DNA from: Trichosphaerium sp. ATCC 40318
Taxonomy: Eukaryota > Discosea > Flabellinia > Trichosidae
Length of the DNA stretch: 64,000 nt
Assembly: GCA_038496445.1 (NCBI GenBank)
Contig: JALMLS010000420.1
Coordinates: 708,880-772,879 of the forward strand
Direction of reading: 5' to 3'
Positions 33,738 to 44,540 of the stretch are shown in pieces. The position numbers were made by a program, and so were the translations under genes. The stretch's first letter is position 1. Each line of letters starts with the position of its first letter. Below the pieces are notes generated by a model. That model did no database searches, had not been told where the DNA came from, and saw only the letters and a list, made by a program, of their open reading frames with translations.

Positions 33738-34838
33738 TACGGCGCTGCAGTTTGTACAGATACAACAATAAAGTTTTTATGGCGATTTCTGACATTCCTT
33801 ATGTGACAAACAATGAAACTTAGACAATTATTTAAACGACAGAGAGTGTATCACGCTGATATCGGTTCGTAAGTGTAGTGCATGCTGTAATAAGAAAAAC
33901 GAGAAAAGTTTCAAAAAAGGAGTTTGAATCTTTCAGATACCTATTGCTAGGGATGTTATGGCAAAACAATATCGTTGAAAAAATCGCAGTTGCACTTTAT
34001 TGAACCAGTTGGCAATAGGATTGGAGATGAAATTAAAACATACCTCTTTGCTACGATACGTTCAACCTTAGTTTTGAAATCAAACGACACCCCACTACAC
34101 CTATAACATGCTTGAATGTTCCAGCTGTAGATGACTTGAGATTGCAGGTTATTGCAGCAGGAGAGCATGCATGGAAACATCATGTCATGTCGTTGGGTGT
34201 TGGTATATGGGGACGTTTCATTAAGTCAACCAAAGACTCCCTAAATCCGCCCCGCTGTGACTAAAAGTGCATGTCTATAGATTATGTGTGTTTGAGGTTA
34301 CCCTGCATTCATTAAGCAGCAGGAGAGCTTAGTCCGAGCTTGCTTTAATTCAAGTTTCTGCGAACGCGTCAAAACAGGTTCAGACGCTGTTCGAGCTGGT
34401 TGTGCTCTTCCTTTTTAGTTGATCCTAAGGCTACAAACAATGGCTTAAGTAGGTTCAATCAGTCTCATACTATTATTTTACGCAATAGGCATCATCGCTT
34501 TGAGAATTGGTTAGAGGATTGACTAACCGAAAAGTTTGCCCGGCATAATAGAATTACACAGATTCGCGTTTTTTAGCATTCAAATACGTTATCAAGTTGG
34601 TTTAGACCATTTGTACGTTTTTTAAATCCAACAACTAGTATCTTTCGTTTAATCGCGTATGAAGTGCTTTTTCGTAATGCCTACAACAAAAATACGCGTG
34701 GAAGCGACCTTAGCTAGGTTCCTCGTATGGTTTTTTGCCGACAGTCGTAAATTTGTTGTCCCGTTTTCTCTTCCAACTTTCGGCAACACGTGTTTGTTTA
34801 GGGCTGTTCTAATTTTACTTTTTAGTCAGACAGTGATC
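33738..34838. other. intergenic with one possible exon
   Basis: Apart from the open frame listed at 34055-34264, no gene is supported. The first part is the upstream region of the ion-channel gene (minus strand). The last ~200 bases precede the intronless F-box/LRR gene and contain CACGTG at 34787. Confidence 0.4.
34055..34264 (+). CDS. possible terminal exon of an unknown gene
   Basis: An open frame of 70 codons without its own start codon (DTFNLSFEIKRHP... to NPPRCD) has protein-like character, including NVPAVDDLRLQVIAAGEHAW. It would need an upstream exon. None could be joined with confidence, so it may be a relic. The family is unknown. Confidence 0.22.
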   Translation, partial: DTFNLSFEIKRHPTTPITCLNVPAVDDLRLQVIAAGEHAWKHHVMSLGVGIWGRFIKSTKDSLNPPRCD

Positions 34839-36146
34839 ATGGAGTTGCTCTATCTCCCACTTGAGATGATTGTCCAGGTTTTATATAATTTATCTCAGAA
34901 GGAGCGATGTGCAGCAGCACAAGCATGTCGCGCATTGGCGAACACAGTGAAGCAACATTTTATTACGAGACGAAGAATTTTAATCGAGTCAAAAGAAGAC
35001 ATTAAACAAGTCTCAAAGCGCAAGCATTTACTAAAATCAGCAACAGTAGTGTGTTACCGTGAGATACCAGATGACAAAATCTCAAAACTAGCCGGTGTCC
35101 ATACGATATACCTTCAGCTTTGCTGCAACTTAACATCAAAGGGATTAAGTACGCTAGCTGGAGTACACACGATAAATATCGGCGGATGCCCGAAAGTAAC
35201 AGACTCCGGTGTTAAAGCCTTAGCTGGAGTACATTCTCTAACAATGTGGTATTGTCCAAGGATTACTGGAAGTTGCCTCAAGTCGTTATCTGGTGTGCAC
35301 TATATAAACTTAAGTGGTACTAAAGGAAAAAATAAAGGACTTGGAAGCATTGCTAGTGCTCATTCAGTCAACCTTGGCTTTTGTAAGTGGTTATCAGATG
35401 AAGGTGTGTCAATGCTATCAGGCGTTCATACTATTCAAGTTAACTCAACTAATGTAACGGATAAAGGACTAAAGGCATTGAATGGAGTACATACTATAAA
35501 TGTTGGAATTTGTAGGAATATAACATCAAAAGGTGTTGCTGCTCTTGCTGGAGTTCATGCTATATACTTACAACATTGTATCCATATTACAGACAATGCC
35601 ATAATACCATTAGCTGGAGTACATACGATAAATCTTGCCTGTTGTGACAAGATAACAGATAGAGGCATTTCTGCGCTTGCTGGTGTTCATTCAATAGATC
35701 TGACAAGATGTACAAAAATAACTAGCAAGGGAGTCAACTCATTACATGGTGTTCATTATATTTCACTCCGTGGATGTCATAGAGTTACTGATGAAGGTAT
35801 ATCAGCTTTAGCTGGTGTACATACAATAGATTTGGCCAATTGCAAAAGAGTCTCTGATGTTGGAATTAAAAAACTTTCGGGTGTTCATATCATCGATCTT
35901 ATTGGCACAAAAGTGACTGATGATGGCTTAATGAGTCTTGCTGGTGTACATACAATTAAACTTACAGGTAATGAGCATATTACAGATAAAGGTATCGCCT
36001 CTCTTAGCGGTGTACACACTATCTTTATTGCGTACTGTCCGAAAGTAACAAAAAAAGGTGTAAACGCTCTTGTTAATGTGCATGCTGTCCACAGTAACAA
36101 GCTTCTTTTGAAAGTAAGTGCTGGAAGAAATAAATCAATTGTATAG
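34839..36146 (+). CDS. intronless F-box protein with ~16 GVH-type leucine-rich repeats
   Basis: A single exon of 1308 nt (435 aa) starts at the ATG of MELLYLPLEM. The frame extends further upstream, but the upstream residues look unlike protein in this family. Residues ~4-40 are an F-box (LPLEMIVQVLYNLSQKERCAAAQACRAL), the Skp1-binding adaptor of SCF ubiquitin ligases. From about residue 85, roughly 16 units of ~22-23 residues follow the pattern LAGVHTINLxxCxxITDxGIxA. These are Cys-containing LRRs in which an invariant Gly-Val-His replaces the usual spacing. The product is probably a substrate receptor. The absence of introns in a 1.3-kb gene is exceptional in this window. The 39460 gene is a close relative. 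Confidence 0.85.
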   Translation: MELLYLPLEMIVQVLYNLSQKERCAAAQACRALANTVKQHFITRRRILIESKEDIKQVSKRKHLLKSATVVCYREIPDDKISKLAGVHTIYLQLCCNLTSKGLSTLAGVHTINIGGCPKVTDSGVKALAGVHSLTMWYCPRITGSCLKSLSGVHYINLSGTKGKNKGLGSIASAHSVNLGFCKWLSDEGVSMLSGVHTIQVNSTNVTDKGLKALNGVHTINVGICRNITSKGVAALAGVHAIYLQHCIHITDNAIIPLAGVHTINLACCDKITDRGISALAGVHSIDLTRCTKITSKGVNSLHGVHYISLRGCHRVTDEGISALAGVHTIDLANCKRVSDVGIKKLSGVHIIDLIGTKVTDDGLMSLAGVHTIKLTGNEHITDKGIASLSGVHTIFIAYCPKVTKKGVNALVNVHAVHSNKLLLKVSAGRNKSIV

Positions 36147-36524
36147 AAGTTAGGGTGGTCAACTATTCGTCATTATTCGACTTACAGTTTGGCAATTTTT
36201 TCAAACACAAGTCTTTTTTGAAATTTTTCACTGTAGTTCTTGCAACCTAAACTGGCCTTTTACAATCAGTTTCATCCTCTGCATGATGCACAACAAATAT
36301 CAAGGCTATTGACAGTATTTAAGATCCCTAAAACACATATTGTGTCTCATGAACACCTCGACAATAGAAATAATCTGTTCAGGATAAAAATTGAAAAACA
36401 GTGTTTATTTTTGCAGAATAAAAGTCAACGGTATTTTCGTAACGCCGTTTCACCTCATAATAATGGCAGCCTTGGATACGCCCAAAAAGCCAACAAAAAC
36501 CCATTTTAGCGTAATCAACATCTC
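36147..36524. other. intergenic, no gene seen
   Basis: A+T-rich sequence separates the F-box/LRR gene from the mini F-box gene. The frame at 36240-36509 has no motif or splice support. Confidence 0.4.
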
Positions 36525-36878
36525 ATGATAGTAAACGTGCTTATTCCGCCATTTAGGAAGAGCCTACTCTTTATTCAGTGCCTTATGACGTAATAACCGA
36601 GATTATGTTGTATTTAAGCACCAAAAACGTATTTACACTGAGACTTGTGTCAAAGCGACTGTGTAGAACATTAAACGAGAAATCCTTCATGAAGGTACAC
36701 AAATTGAGTCCTTTATTGTAAGCCACGCGCAGCTTTATCCAGTGGTATTGAAGCGTTTGCAAATTAATTTGACTACTCCTCATCCTTTTTCCAGGGTATT
36801 GTGCCAATGCTTTTGCACAGCGACTTCTGGCGTGGTATTTTTGAGGAACAAAATGTTGTACGGTTTTTTTTAGCGTGA
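36525..36878 (+). CDS. mini F-box protein, 75 aa
   Basis: Three exons (36525-36530, 36557-36694, 36795-36878) sum to 228 nt. The first exon is only ATG ATA, followed by a 26-nt intron (gtaaac...atttag). The protein is essentially a bare F-box, MIEEPTLYSVPYDVITEIML followed by YLSTKNVFTLRLVSKRLCRT, plus a ~28-residue tail (GIVPMLLHSDFWRG...). The F-box pattern LP-x2-V-I-x-E-I-x2-YLS and LRLVSKRL is strong. No LRRs follow. It may be a truncated family member retained as a Skp1-binding peptide, or a decaying copy. The six-base first exon is the weakest part of the model. Confidence 0.55.
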
Positions 36879-36959
36879 CCAAACACGTGCTTTTTTATTT
36901 GATTTTTTAATCGCTAAACTACTTTTAAGCCAGACGAAGCCCGACCATGTTTAGACGCA

Positions 36960-39029
36960 ATGATTGCTTTTTTTCTGAAGAATGTGTTTAATGTCGCTGA
37001 TCGACATGCAAGGCAAACTGTATTCCAATTACTTTCTCATTTTTTGGATGTTCATAGAGAAATGTATGCTATGGTCGAAGATGTATAACATTTAATATCA
37101 TGTTTGCATACTTAGCCACGTTTAGATTAAAAGAATGGCATTGGAGGCTATTGACAGCACACATCCAAGTATCAGGAGAGATGCCTTGTACAACACGATG
37201 GATTTATTGTTTATTTCTCGGTTTTTACTAACTTATTTACAGCAAGGTTTTGGGTGTTTATGCAATAGCAGAAAGGTTGAATAGTGAAAGAAAAAACGAA
37301 ATTTTTAGCCGTTTGGATGATGAGGATCAAATGTTTGATGTAGCTAGGTTTATTTATATAATGGGTACTTATTTTGAAGAACAAGATGACTGGGTACGCC
37401 TCTTTGTAATATTAGGCATTGAGTTTCTTGTATAGGTTGGAGTAAATCTAACACTGGAAAAGCTCTTGAATATAATCAATTTTGACGAGAAACTAAGGTA
37501 ACACAGCTTTAGCTTGCTACCAAAACTACTTACACGAGTGTTTACAGGACTAGTTCAATTCTGTTTCACCAACGAGGAACAGATTTGATACAAGCTCTAC
37601 AAACAGTATTAATGGCATTAGGACCAGATTATAGGTTTAGAAAACAAGGCATCTTGTCTGCCATGGTTAAGGCTATCAGAGAAAGTGATTTGTTTCCACG
37701 TTCAGCCCAAATAGCAAACACCATGAAGAGTCTTATTGAAGCAGTTGTTGCAGTAATTCTTGATACGGGTATGTTTCGTCCCTTTAATCTGTTCAATTGC
37801 ACTATTAACAGTCGATCTAGGGTACATAGGTAATGTGCTACATGGAAAACTAATGCCTGTTCTCTTTCAAATAATTCGGCATGAAGTCACCTGTGACGAA
37901 CAACAACAATTACAACATGAGGCAATATCAGCTATGCATTGTGTTGCTATACGTGAATACACCTTTATTTCACAGGCGAACATTAACCGCAAATATTAGC
38001 TTGTCCAACAATAGTAATCTATGAAGATGTTGTCCCGTTGTTTGTACAACAGATAAAGAATCAGAAAGTAACCGACTGGAAAGTGCGTTTAGCACTAAGT
38101 GGCAGAGGAGAACTAACCAACCTGTCATAGATCATTTGCGAGCTTGTTAATCTGATAGAATATCGTGCTTGTCAACAATCAGTACCATTTGTTAAACATA
38201 TCAAATCGGTGATGCAAGTGTTATTTGATGTTGAGGTAAATCAATTACTGTAAAGAAGTGCTTTTACCACAGCTGTAAAGCTATACATCCTTATATTACT
38301 TCGTTTCTTGCTATTAATAACCTCATACTAACTTGTGTTGTAGAAAAGAGTTGCTAGTGAAAAATGGTCAGACGTAGCTACTGAGGAAGCTGCTAAGGCT
38401 ACCTGTTTAGGGAGCTTAGGATCTTGCTTTGCATCTATTATTTCAACAGTTGGTGATGAATATGAACGTTATGTTGAATCCACTTTGAGATGTATCACTA
38501 TTATGCATACCACACTGCTTCAAAGTACACAATCTTTGGCATTTACCTTGATGGTGAAGGGTTTATGTGATGTTTACACAGCGTTTATTGAAAGCAAGTA
38601 TGTCAAGCAGCTTGATAACAGTGCACTACAGGAGGCAATAAATCTTGTAACACAAAAACATGCATGTGGTAAAGACAAACGCAGTTCAATAGCAAAGTTC
38701 TTAGGGTAAGCTCATTAAATCTGAAAGTCAAGTGTTTTAGTTTGCTGTAGCTTAAGTATTTCCAAGAACTGATAATCAAACTAATATTTCTTCAGGGCTT
38801 GCGCAACAATTAATGGCATGATACCTGCACTTGCTACTATCAAAGTACATACCATTTTAACAGAAATAATTAACCGTGGCTATGGTCACAACTTCAAGTC
38901 TGGCTGTGAAGCGAAGAGGACCTATGAGGTAACATATATTAATACTCTTGAGCTTACTGTGGCTAGATGATTAAGAAGGCTGCCACAAAGGAAGGAGAAC
39001 AACATCCCATATTTAACTGTTTTAATTGA
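36960..39029 (+). CDS. HEAT-like alpha-solenoid protein
   Basis: This multi-exon gene includes 36960-37082, 37126-37208, 37243-37393, 37436-37497, 37548-37768, an exon starting at 37821, and the last exon 38967-39029. The product is almost wholly helical with HEAT-like pairs (RHARQTVFQLLSHFLDVH, HPSIRRDALYNTM, QQLQHEAISAMHCVAI, TEEAAKATCLGSLGSCFASI) and resembles importin-, condensin- or TTI1-type solenoids without matching any clearly. The intron with donor gtgcgtttag and branch ctaacc near 38100 removes an in-frame stop. An upstream exon may exist, because ttag lies just before the chosen ATG. A scaffold or transport role is likely. Confidence 0.55.
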
Positions 39030-39459
39030 GTACCAAGAGTAGAAAAAAGTCTTATGCTTCCAGGCAATGAACAGCTAACAACTGCTTTACAGTAGTACCA
39101 ACCGACATGTATTGTTTAGTATGATTTAAAAACATAAACTAAAAGAAAAACAGAATAGAACCATTTCCTGGATTACAACCTTGACTGTATTACTACAATA
39201 GCTTTGTATGTACTGTTACAATAGTAGTTAGGAAATTGTAGGAATGTTCTCAGATCTGAAAAGCTTAGCACTTGAGTAATGCTTGTATCATCATTTTGAT
39301 GCTGTTAGCCTTATGGACTTATGATTAAAGTGGTTAACTTCTTGATTCAAAAAATGTATTTCACTTAATTTACTATGGTCCTCTTGGTTCTCACCGACAG
39401 ATATACTTACTAACTCAACACAGTTTCTTTATAGTTTTATTAATTTTATAGACGTTTCT
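39030..39459. other. intergenic, no gene seen
   Basis: AT-rich spacer between the solenoid gene and the second LRR gene. No coding frame or structured element is recognised. Confidence 0.45.
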
Positions 39460-40692
39460 ATGGAGAGTTTAGACAAAATCAATTCAGTGTTTGCTGAAAT
39501 GCCTGTAGAGGTCATTATTTACATTCTGCAGTTAGTGTCTGTACTATCTATGCACTCAGTGGTTCATACATGTACATTATTTGCAAATATTGCTAGAAAG
39601 TACTTGGAATACACAAACAGGAGAGAAATTGTAATTAAAACAAAAAAGCAGCTTAAAAAACTGTTTGCAACACTCCCTCATCTAATCAAATCAAACAAGA
39701 TTATTCTCAAGTTCCCGATAAAACAAAAACACTTAGATTACCTACAAGGTGCATATTCAGTGCGACTTTACAAGAAATTTGGCAAGGATCTGGACTTTAC
39801 AAGCTTTAACATTGAGCATGGTTTGTATTTGGGAGGTTGTACGTCAGTGACTGATGCTCATCTTAAACAACTATCTGGAATCCACAAAGTATCGCTATGC
39901 AACACAGATGTGACTGATGATGGTGTTAAAGCACTAGCTGGCATTCATGCTATAAATTTAAATCGGTGTTCTCGCATCACAGATGATAGTGTTAAAGCAC
40001 TTGCTGGTGTTCATTCTATTGAATTATGTTGGTGTACACGTATTACAAATGATGGCATCAAAGCACTGGCTGGCGTTTACAAGATATGTCTAGATCATTG
40101 TAGTAATGTGACAGATGAAGGTATTAAAGCATTAGCTGGCGTTCATACAATCAAGCTTTATAACACAAATGTTACAGATGAAGGAATTAAGGCGTTGGCT
40201 GGTGTTCATACTATTAATTTAGGGTGTTGTCACGTGACAGATGAAGGTATTAAAGAACTCAAAGGTGTCTACGATATAATTCTATTCAACACAGCTATTT
40301 CAGATAAAGGTCTTAAAACTCTGAAAGGTGTTCATAGGATACATTTAGGCAATTGTAGCATTGGAGATACAGGGATCAAAGCCTTAGCTGGCGTTCATAC
40401 TATCAGTCTTTATAACACATCTGTGACAGATGAAGGTCTTAGAGCATTAAAAGATGTTCATGTAATTGATTTAGGCCATTGCAATCACGTGACAGATGAG
40501 GGTGTGAAGCATATTGCTAGCGCTAATACAATTAATCTCATAGGCACAAGCGTGACAGACAAAGGAGTTAACGCTATTAAACGTCTCAAATCATTGGCTG
40601 GTGTGCAATCTGTTAGTCTTTCAAAACCAAACAGTGAACATAAAACTAACACCTTAGATATTCACACTATTTATCATCAACAAGCACACTAG
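39460..40692 (+). CDS. intronless F-box protein with ~12 GVH-type leucine-rich repeats
   Basis: A single exon of 1233 nt (410 aa). The F-box lies at residues ~12-50 (MPVEVIIYILQLVSVLSMHSVVHTC). From residue ~135 come about twelve repeats such as LAGIHAINLNRCSRITDDSV, LAGVHTIKLYNTNVTDEGIK and LKGVHRIHLGNCSIGDTGIK. They alternate between C-type units (xxC) and shorter units with NT in place of the Cys. The paralogue at 34839 shares both halves. SCF-type substrate recognition is the expected role. The repeat DNA is self-similar (gctggygttcatac repeated), so unequal crossing-over could change the repeat number. Confidence 0.85.
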   Translation: MESLDKINSVFAEMPVEVIIYILQLVSVLSMHSVVHTCTLFANIARKYLEYTNRREIVIKTKKQLKKLFATLPHLIKSNKIILKFPIKQKHLDYLQGAYSVRLYKKFGKDLDFTSFNIEHGLYLGGCTSVTDAHLKQLSGIHKVSLCNTDVTDDGVKALAGIHAINLNRCSRITDDSVKALAGVHSIELCWCTRITNDGIKALAGVYKICLDHCSNVTDEGIKALAGVHTIKLYNTNVTDEGIKALAGVHTINLGCCHVTDEGIKELKGVYDIILFNTAISDKGLKTLKGVHRIHLGNCSIGDTGIKALAGVHTISLYNTSVTDEGLRALKDVHVIDLGHCNHVTDEGVKHIASANTINLIGTSVTDKGVNAIKRLKSLAGVQSVSLSKPNSEHKTNTLDIHTIYHQQAH

Positions 40693-40855
40693 CAAAGAAC
40701 ATTGTAAAATTTTTGCAATAATCAATTACAAGTAAATTTGTAAACAAACTGGGCAAGGTTAAAAAGGTGATTCAATTTGCCACCTACGTGCTCAAGAGAA
40801 AATGTTATGACTTAATCATACATTAAGTTAACAGCGTTGGCGTACGTTCATTAGG

Positions 40856-43800
40856 ATGGCGAGTGGTATCATTAAAATGCTGCCTGAAAGAGTAAAAGAG
40901 CACGTTAGAAGTGGTGTAGTTATATACTCGCAAGCACAAGCGGTAGAGGAGCTTGTTCAAAATAGTACGAACCAAGGACACCTGATACGTTTAATATTGT
41001 TTCAGGTATCGATGCTTGCGCGTCGTGTATACATATAAGGTTTCTAGTTTTTGTAGATTTCGTTTACAATCTCTTTTAGTTTAAATCCTTCCAGATGGGG
41101 CTTTGAAGTGAGGGATGACGGAAGAGGTATAGTTTATGAGGACATGAAGGTAAACCGACGCTTTTTTCTTTTTTCGCATAATGTTCCTACTTTGTTGCTA
41201 GGCTATTGGTGCTCGCTATGGTACATTGGTTGGTATTATTCTTTTTAGGCTAACGCTTAAAGTTACTTCGAAGCTGTCTTCCATCCAAGATCTAAACGTA
41301 GTAACTACATACGGCTTTCGAGGAGAAGCTTTAGCGTCTATAGCCTCAGTGAGCACTGTTAAAATAATCTCAAAGTCTAAGCAGTCTTATAAAACTTTGA
41401 CAAAGACTCTTGGCCTTGACGAGGACAATACTGCTGTCAGAGAGTCCGAAGTTGGAAGACAAGGTATTGCTTTACTCATAGCATTCGTACAATAGCACTT
41501 GTTAACGTTTGTCTGTAGTTGGCACAACTGTGCAAGTCCGAGATTTGTTTTTGAATTTTCCTGTAAGAAGACGATTTAGTGCTTCTGAGAATACTATCTT
41601 GTTTATCAAACAACGTGTTGAAGCTTTAGCTCTTATCCAACCAGGTAACGATAACTTTGAGTCGCAAACATACCATCTCGTTTTAAATCGAGATTTTTTT
41701 GTTGTAGAATTACACATCACGTTGTACAATGCCGATAAGGGATCTACTTTGATAGACTCTGTGCAATATTCGTCTGTGTTGTTATCTTTTCGTTCTTTGT
41801 TCGGTAAAGCTGCTGCCTCGCACATGAAGGAGATAAGTTTTGGTACTTTAAAACAAAACTGATTTGGATTCTTCGACTAACACGTGATTTAGGTAGTGGT
41901 GATTATATTGTGGAAGGATTTTTAGAATTTCCACCGCTTCACAGGGCATCACGTGGAAAAAATCTTCAGTTCATTTGTATCATTTTGTTTTTGATAACTT
42001 TGAGTTTGCTGCTCTTGTCAGATCTTTAACTCAATAGACGTGAATAAGAGACATATACCTTCATCGAAATTTAACAAGCTAGTACAAGGCGTATATCAAG
42101 AGTTCTTGAAAAGAACGGAATCTAGCTCAGATATGGATCAAGTGCACCAAAAGCGTAAACGAAGGCGGTCTAAATATGTACTCAATATCAAGTGTCCAGT
42201 ATCGTTCTATGATATTACTATTGCACCTGATAAAAGAACAATTCACATGAAGGTATGTCTTTGTTTTTTAGTGCCAACCGAATTTTAAACGAGATAGGAC
42301 TGGGACAAGGCGTTGAGTGCTTTAAGTAGTGCACTTGATCAATACATTTCTGACTATCATGGTCATCATCCGTATGCAAAACTTCTTAAGGTATGTCAAT
42401 GATTTGGTTATGCTTTACTAATAGTATGCCGTAGAACCCTGAACAGCACGTACTAGAGAATACGCCTCGAACATTACGAAGGAAACTTGCGCAGTTCAGA
42501 TATGCAGAGGTATTTTTTATGTTATTTCTGTTTTTCTCAGAATCATAGAACACCGAAGATAAAGTTGCTCGGTTCAAGAGAAAGCACATAAACAATGTTA
42601 CTCAAGTGCCTTCTATTGGTAGAATTGATGTACTATCTCATTCATTCAAACAGTTGCATGTTAATGTTACTAGTGGAACTCACCTGGTTTGGATGAAGAA
42701 GACGGAATAATGTCGGAAAATATTGACCCTAATATGGTGCAGGGTATTTCTGATGTAAGAGAGTTAAGCTTTATCGGTAAACAAAGTTCATTGCTTCCCC
42801 TTCCACATCAAAAACCGCAATTGAAAGTTGGCGCTATGTTTAAGGCGAGTTAAATATTAATATGCTTTCAGTTTTTTTAATGCTTAAGAAGGAGTGGAGG
42901 AACCCATACAATCGCTTTGAAGCAGAGGTAATTAAGCCTCGCGATAGGTATAGTGGACTACCAGGGTACAGCGCTGTAGACAAAGCATCTATCCATAGCA
43001 TGATGGTAATAAACCAGTATGATAAAAAGTACATTCGTATGTTTACCATATTTTTTTTTGGAAATGTTCTAACCGACAGTTAGTTACGTTTTGCAATGAC
43101 ATACTGTGGGTTCATAACGTAATACTAGTATTTGATTAACTGTTAATTAGATATGTCATTGATCAACACGCAGCACATGAACGTGTTCGATTAGGTACGG
43201 ATTTTTTTCAACATTGTAGTAACATGTTGGTGTCCATAGAGATTCTTCAAGATAAGGTTGGGTTAACGCACGGATCTCTAAAACTTGGAACTAAGCCTGT
43301 ACATATTAAGGTACTAATTATCCATTTTGTCATAGAATTATCTTAGTCCTATGTAGAAGACAGTATCACTAAATGAGTGGAGCATATTGCAGAGGTGGTC
43401 TTACTTTATTTATGTGTTGCTCAATCTTGTATAGATTCCAACATCAAGTGGCATTGTTTGGATGGCGATATGAAGGAGAGAGGTGCAGACAATAAAAAGA
43501 ATTTCTCTGATATATTATAGGTGTAAAGATGCAATTATGTTGCATATTAAGCAACTTGGTACACTCTTAGGTGTACCACTCCGGGTACCGGATTTAATGG
43601 ACTTTGTTCATCACTTGCAACAACAAAAAGGAATTTCAAACCAAATACCACAATGTATTGAGCGTATCATTGCCTCAAAGGCTTGTAGGAGTACGATATA
43701 CACACTCTTGTTTCATTGATTAATTATTAGAGGCTGTAATGTTTGGTAAAAATCTTTCAAAGCAACAGTGTAAAGTGCTTGTCCATAGTATGGGTAGCAC

Positions 43801-43999
43801 TAAAAATCCATTTATTTGCGCTCATGGTATGAAAGTCAATTCTTTCTTTCTTTGTTAACATTAAAAAGGGCGACCAAGTATTGTTCCGTTGTTTCAGTTT
43901 ACCAAAATACGCAAACAAAATCGTAAACAATCAAAGCATAGGGACTTATCTTCACTTATATCAATGTCACGTTGTAAATGGTCACGTGCAACTAGATAA
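40856..43999 (+). CDS. MLH3: DNA mismatch-repair protein MLH3 (MutL-gamma)
   Basis: This gene has many small exons (starting 40856-40964, 41006-41039, 41095-41149, 41202-41220, 41263-41463) and encodes very roughly 650-700 aa. The N-terminal GHKL ATPase carries [33 protein letters not shown] and [19 protein letters not shown]. The C-terminus has the MutL endonuclease metal motif [12 protein letters not shown], completed across an intron near 43195. It also has the ACRS...MFGKNL region and [11 protein letters not shown], in the form typical of MLH3 rather than MLH1 or PMS2. MLH3 pairs with MLH1 to nick DNA in meiotic crossover formation. An intact motif implies active meiosis or mismatch-repair capacity. 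Confidence 0.88.
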
Positions 44000-44540
44000 A
44001 TGAATAGAATCTTGGTTCGTCGGTCATAAGGTAAGCGTAATCAAACTGTGCCATTTGCTATGATAATTATTGAAATAGCCTATAGGTATGATATTAAATG
44101 ACCTGTTGGGAACACTGACATGAAGACAGTTTTTAATTGTGACACGTACATGTTAAAATAATTGCTACAAAGTTGTTCCATAATTTCAAATGATAAACAA
44201 TGTTTTTATTGTTTTCTTTCTTTTCTTGTTCTTCTTATTCTTTTCGTATTTGAGCTTGTTCGATTAACTTCAAATGATCAATTAATACGTAGAAATATTT
44301 GTTGAATTGCTAACATTCAATGAAAGAAAGGCGTTGAAGCTTCATGTGTTGCTGTCATACGCAGTTCTACGGGCTTCTTAACTCATCAATCTCTAAGCTT
44401 ATTTGCTTGCCTTAAACGCTTGTTGTGTCTTGTAACAAGCAGAAAGCGCTTGCTTTACTTGCAGAGTAACACAACTTATAGCAGTCTGACACTCGAACTA
44501 GAGACATAGTAGGGTTTATCTTGTTTTATTATTTGGTTTT
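44000..44540. other. convergent intergenic region
   Basis: This spacer lies between the 3' ends of MLH3 (+) and the HTTM gene (-). No gene is seen. Confidence 0.5.
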
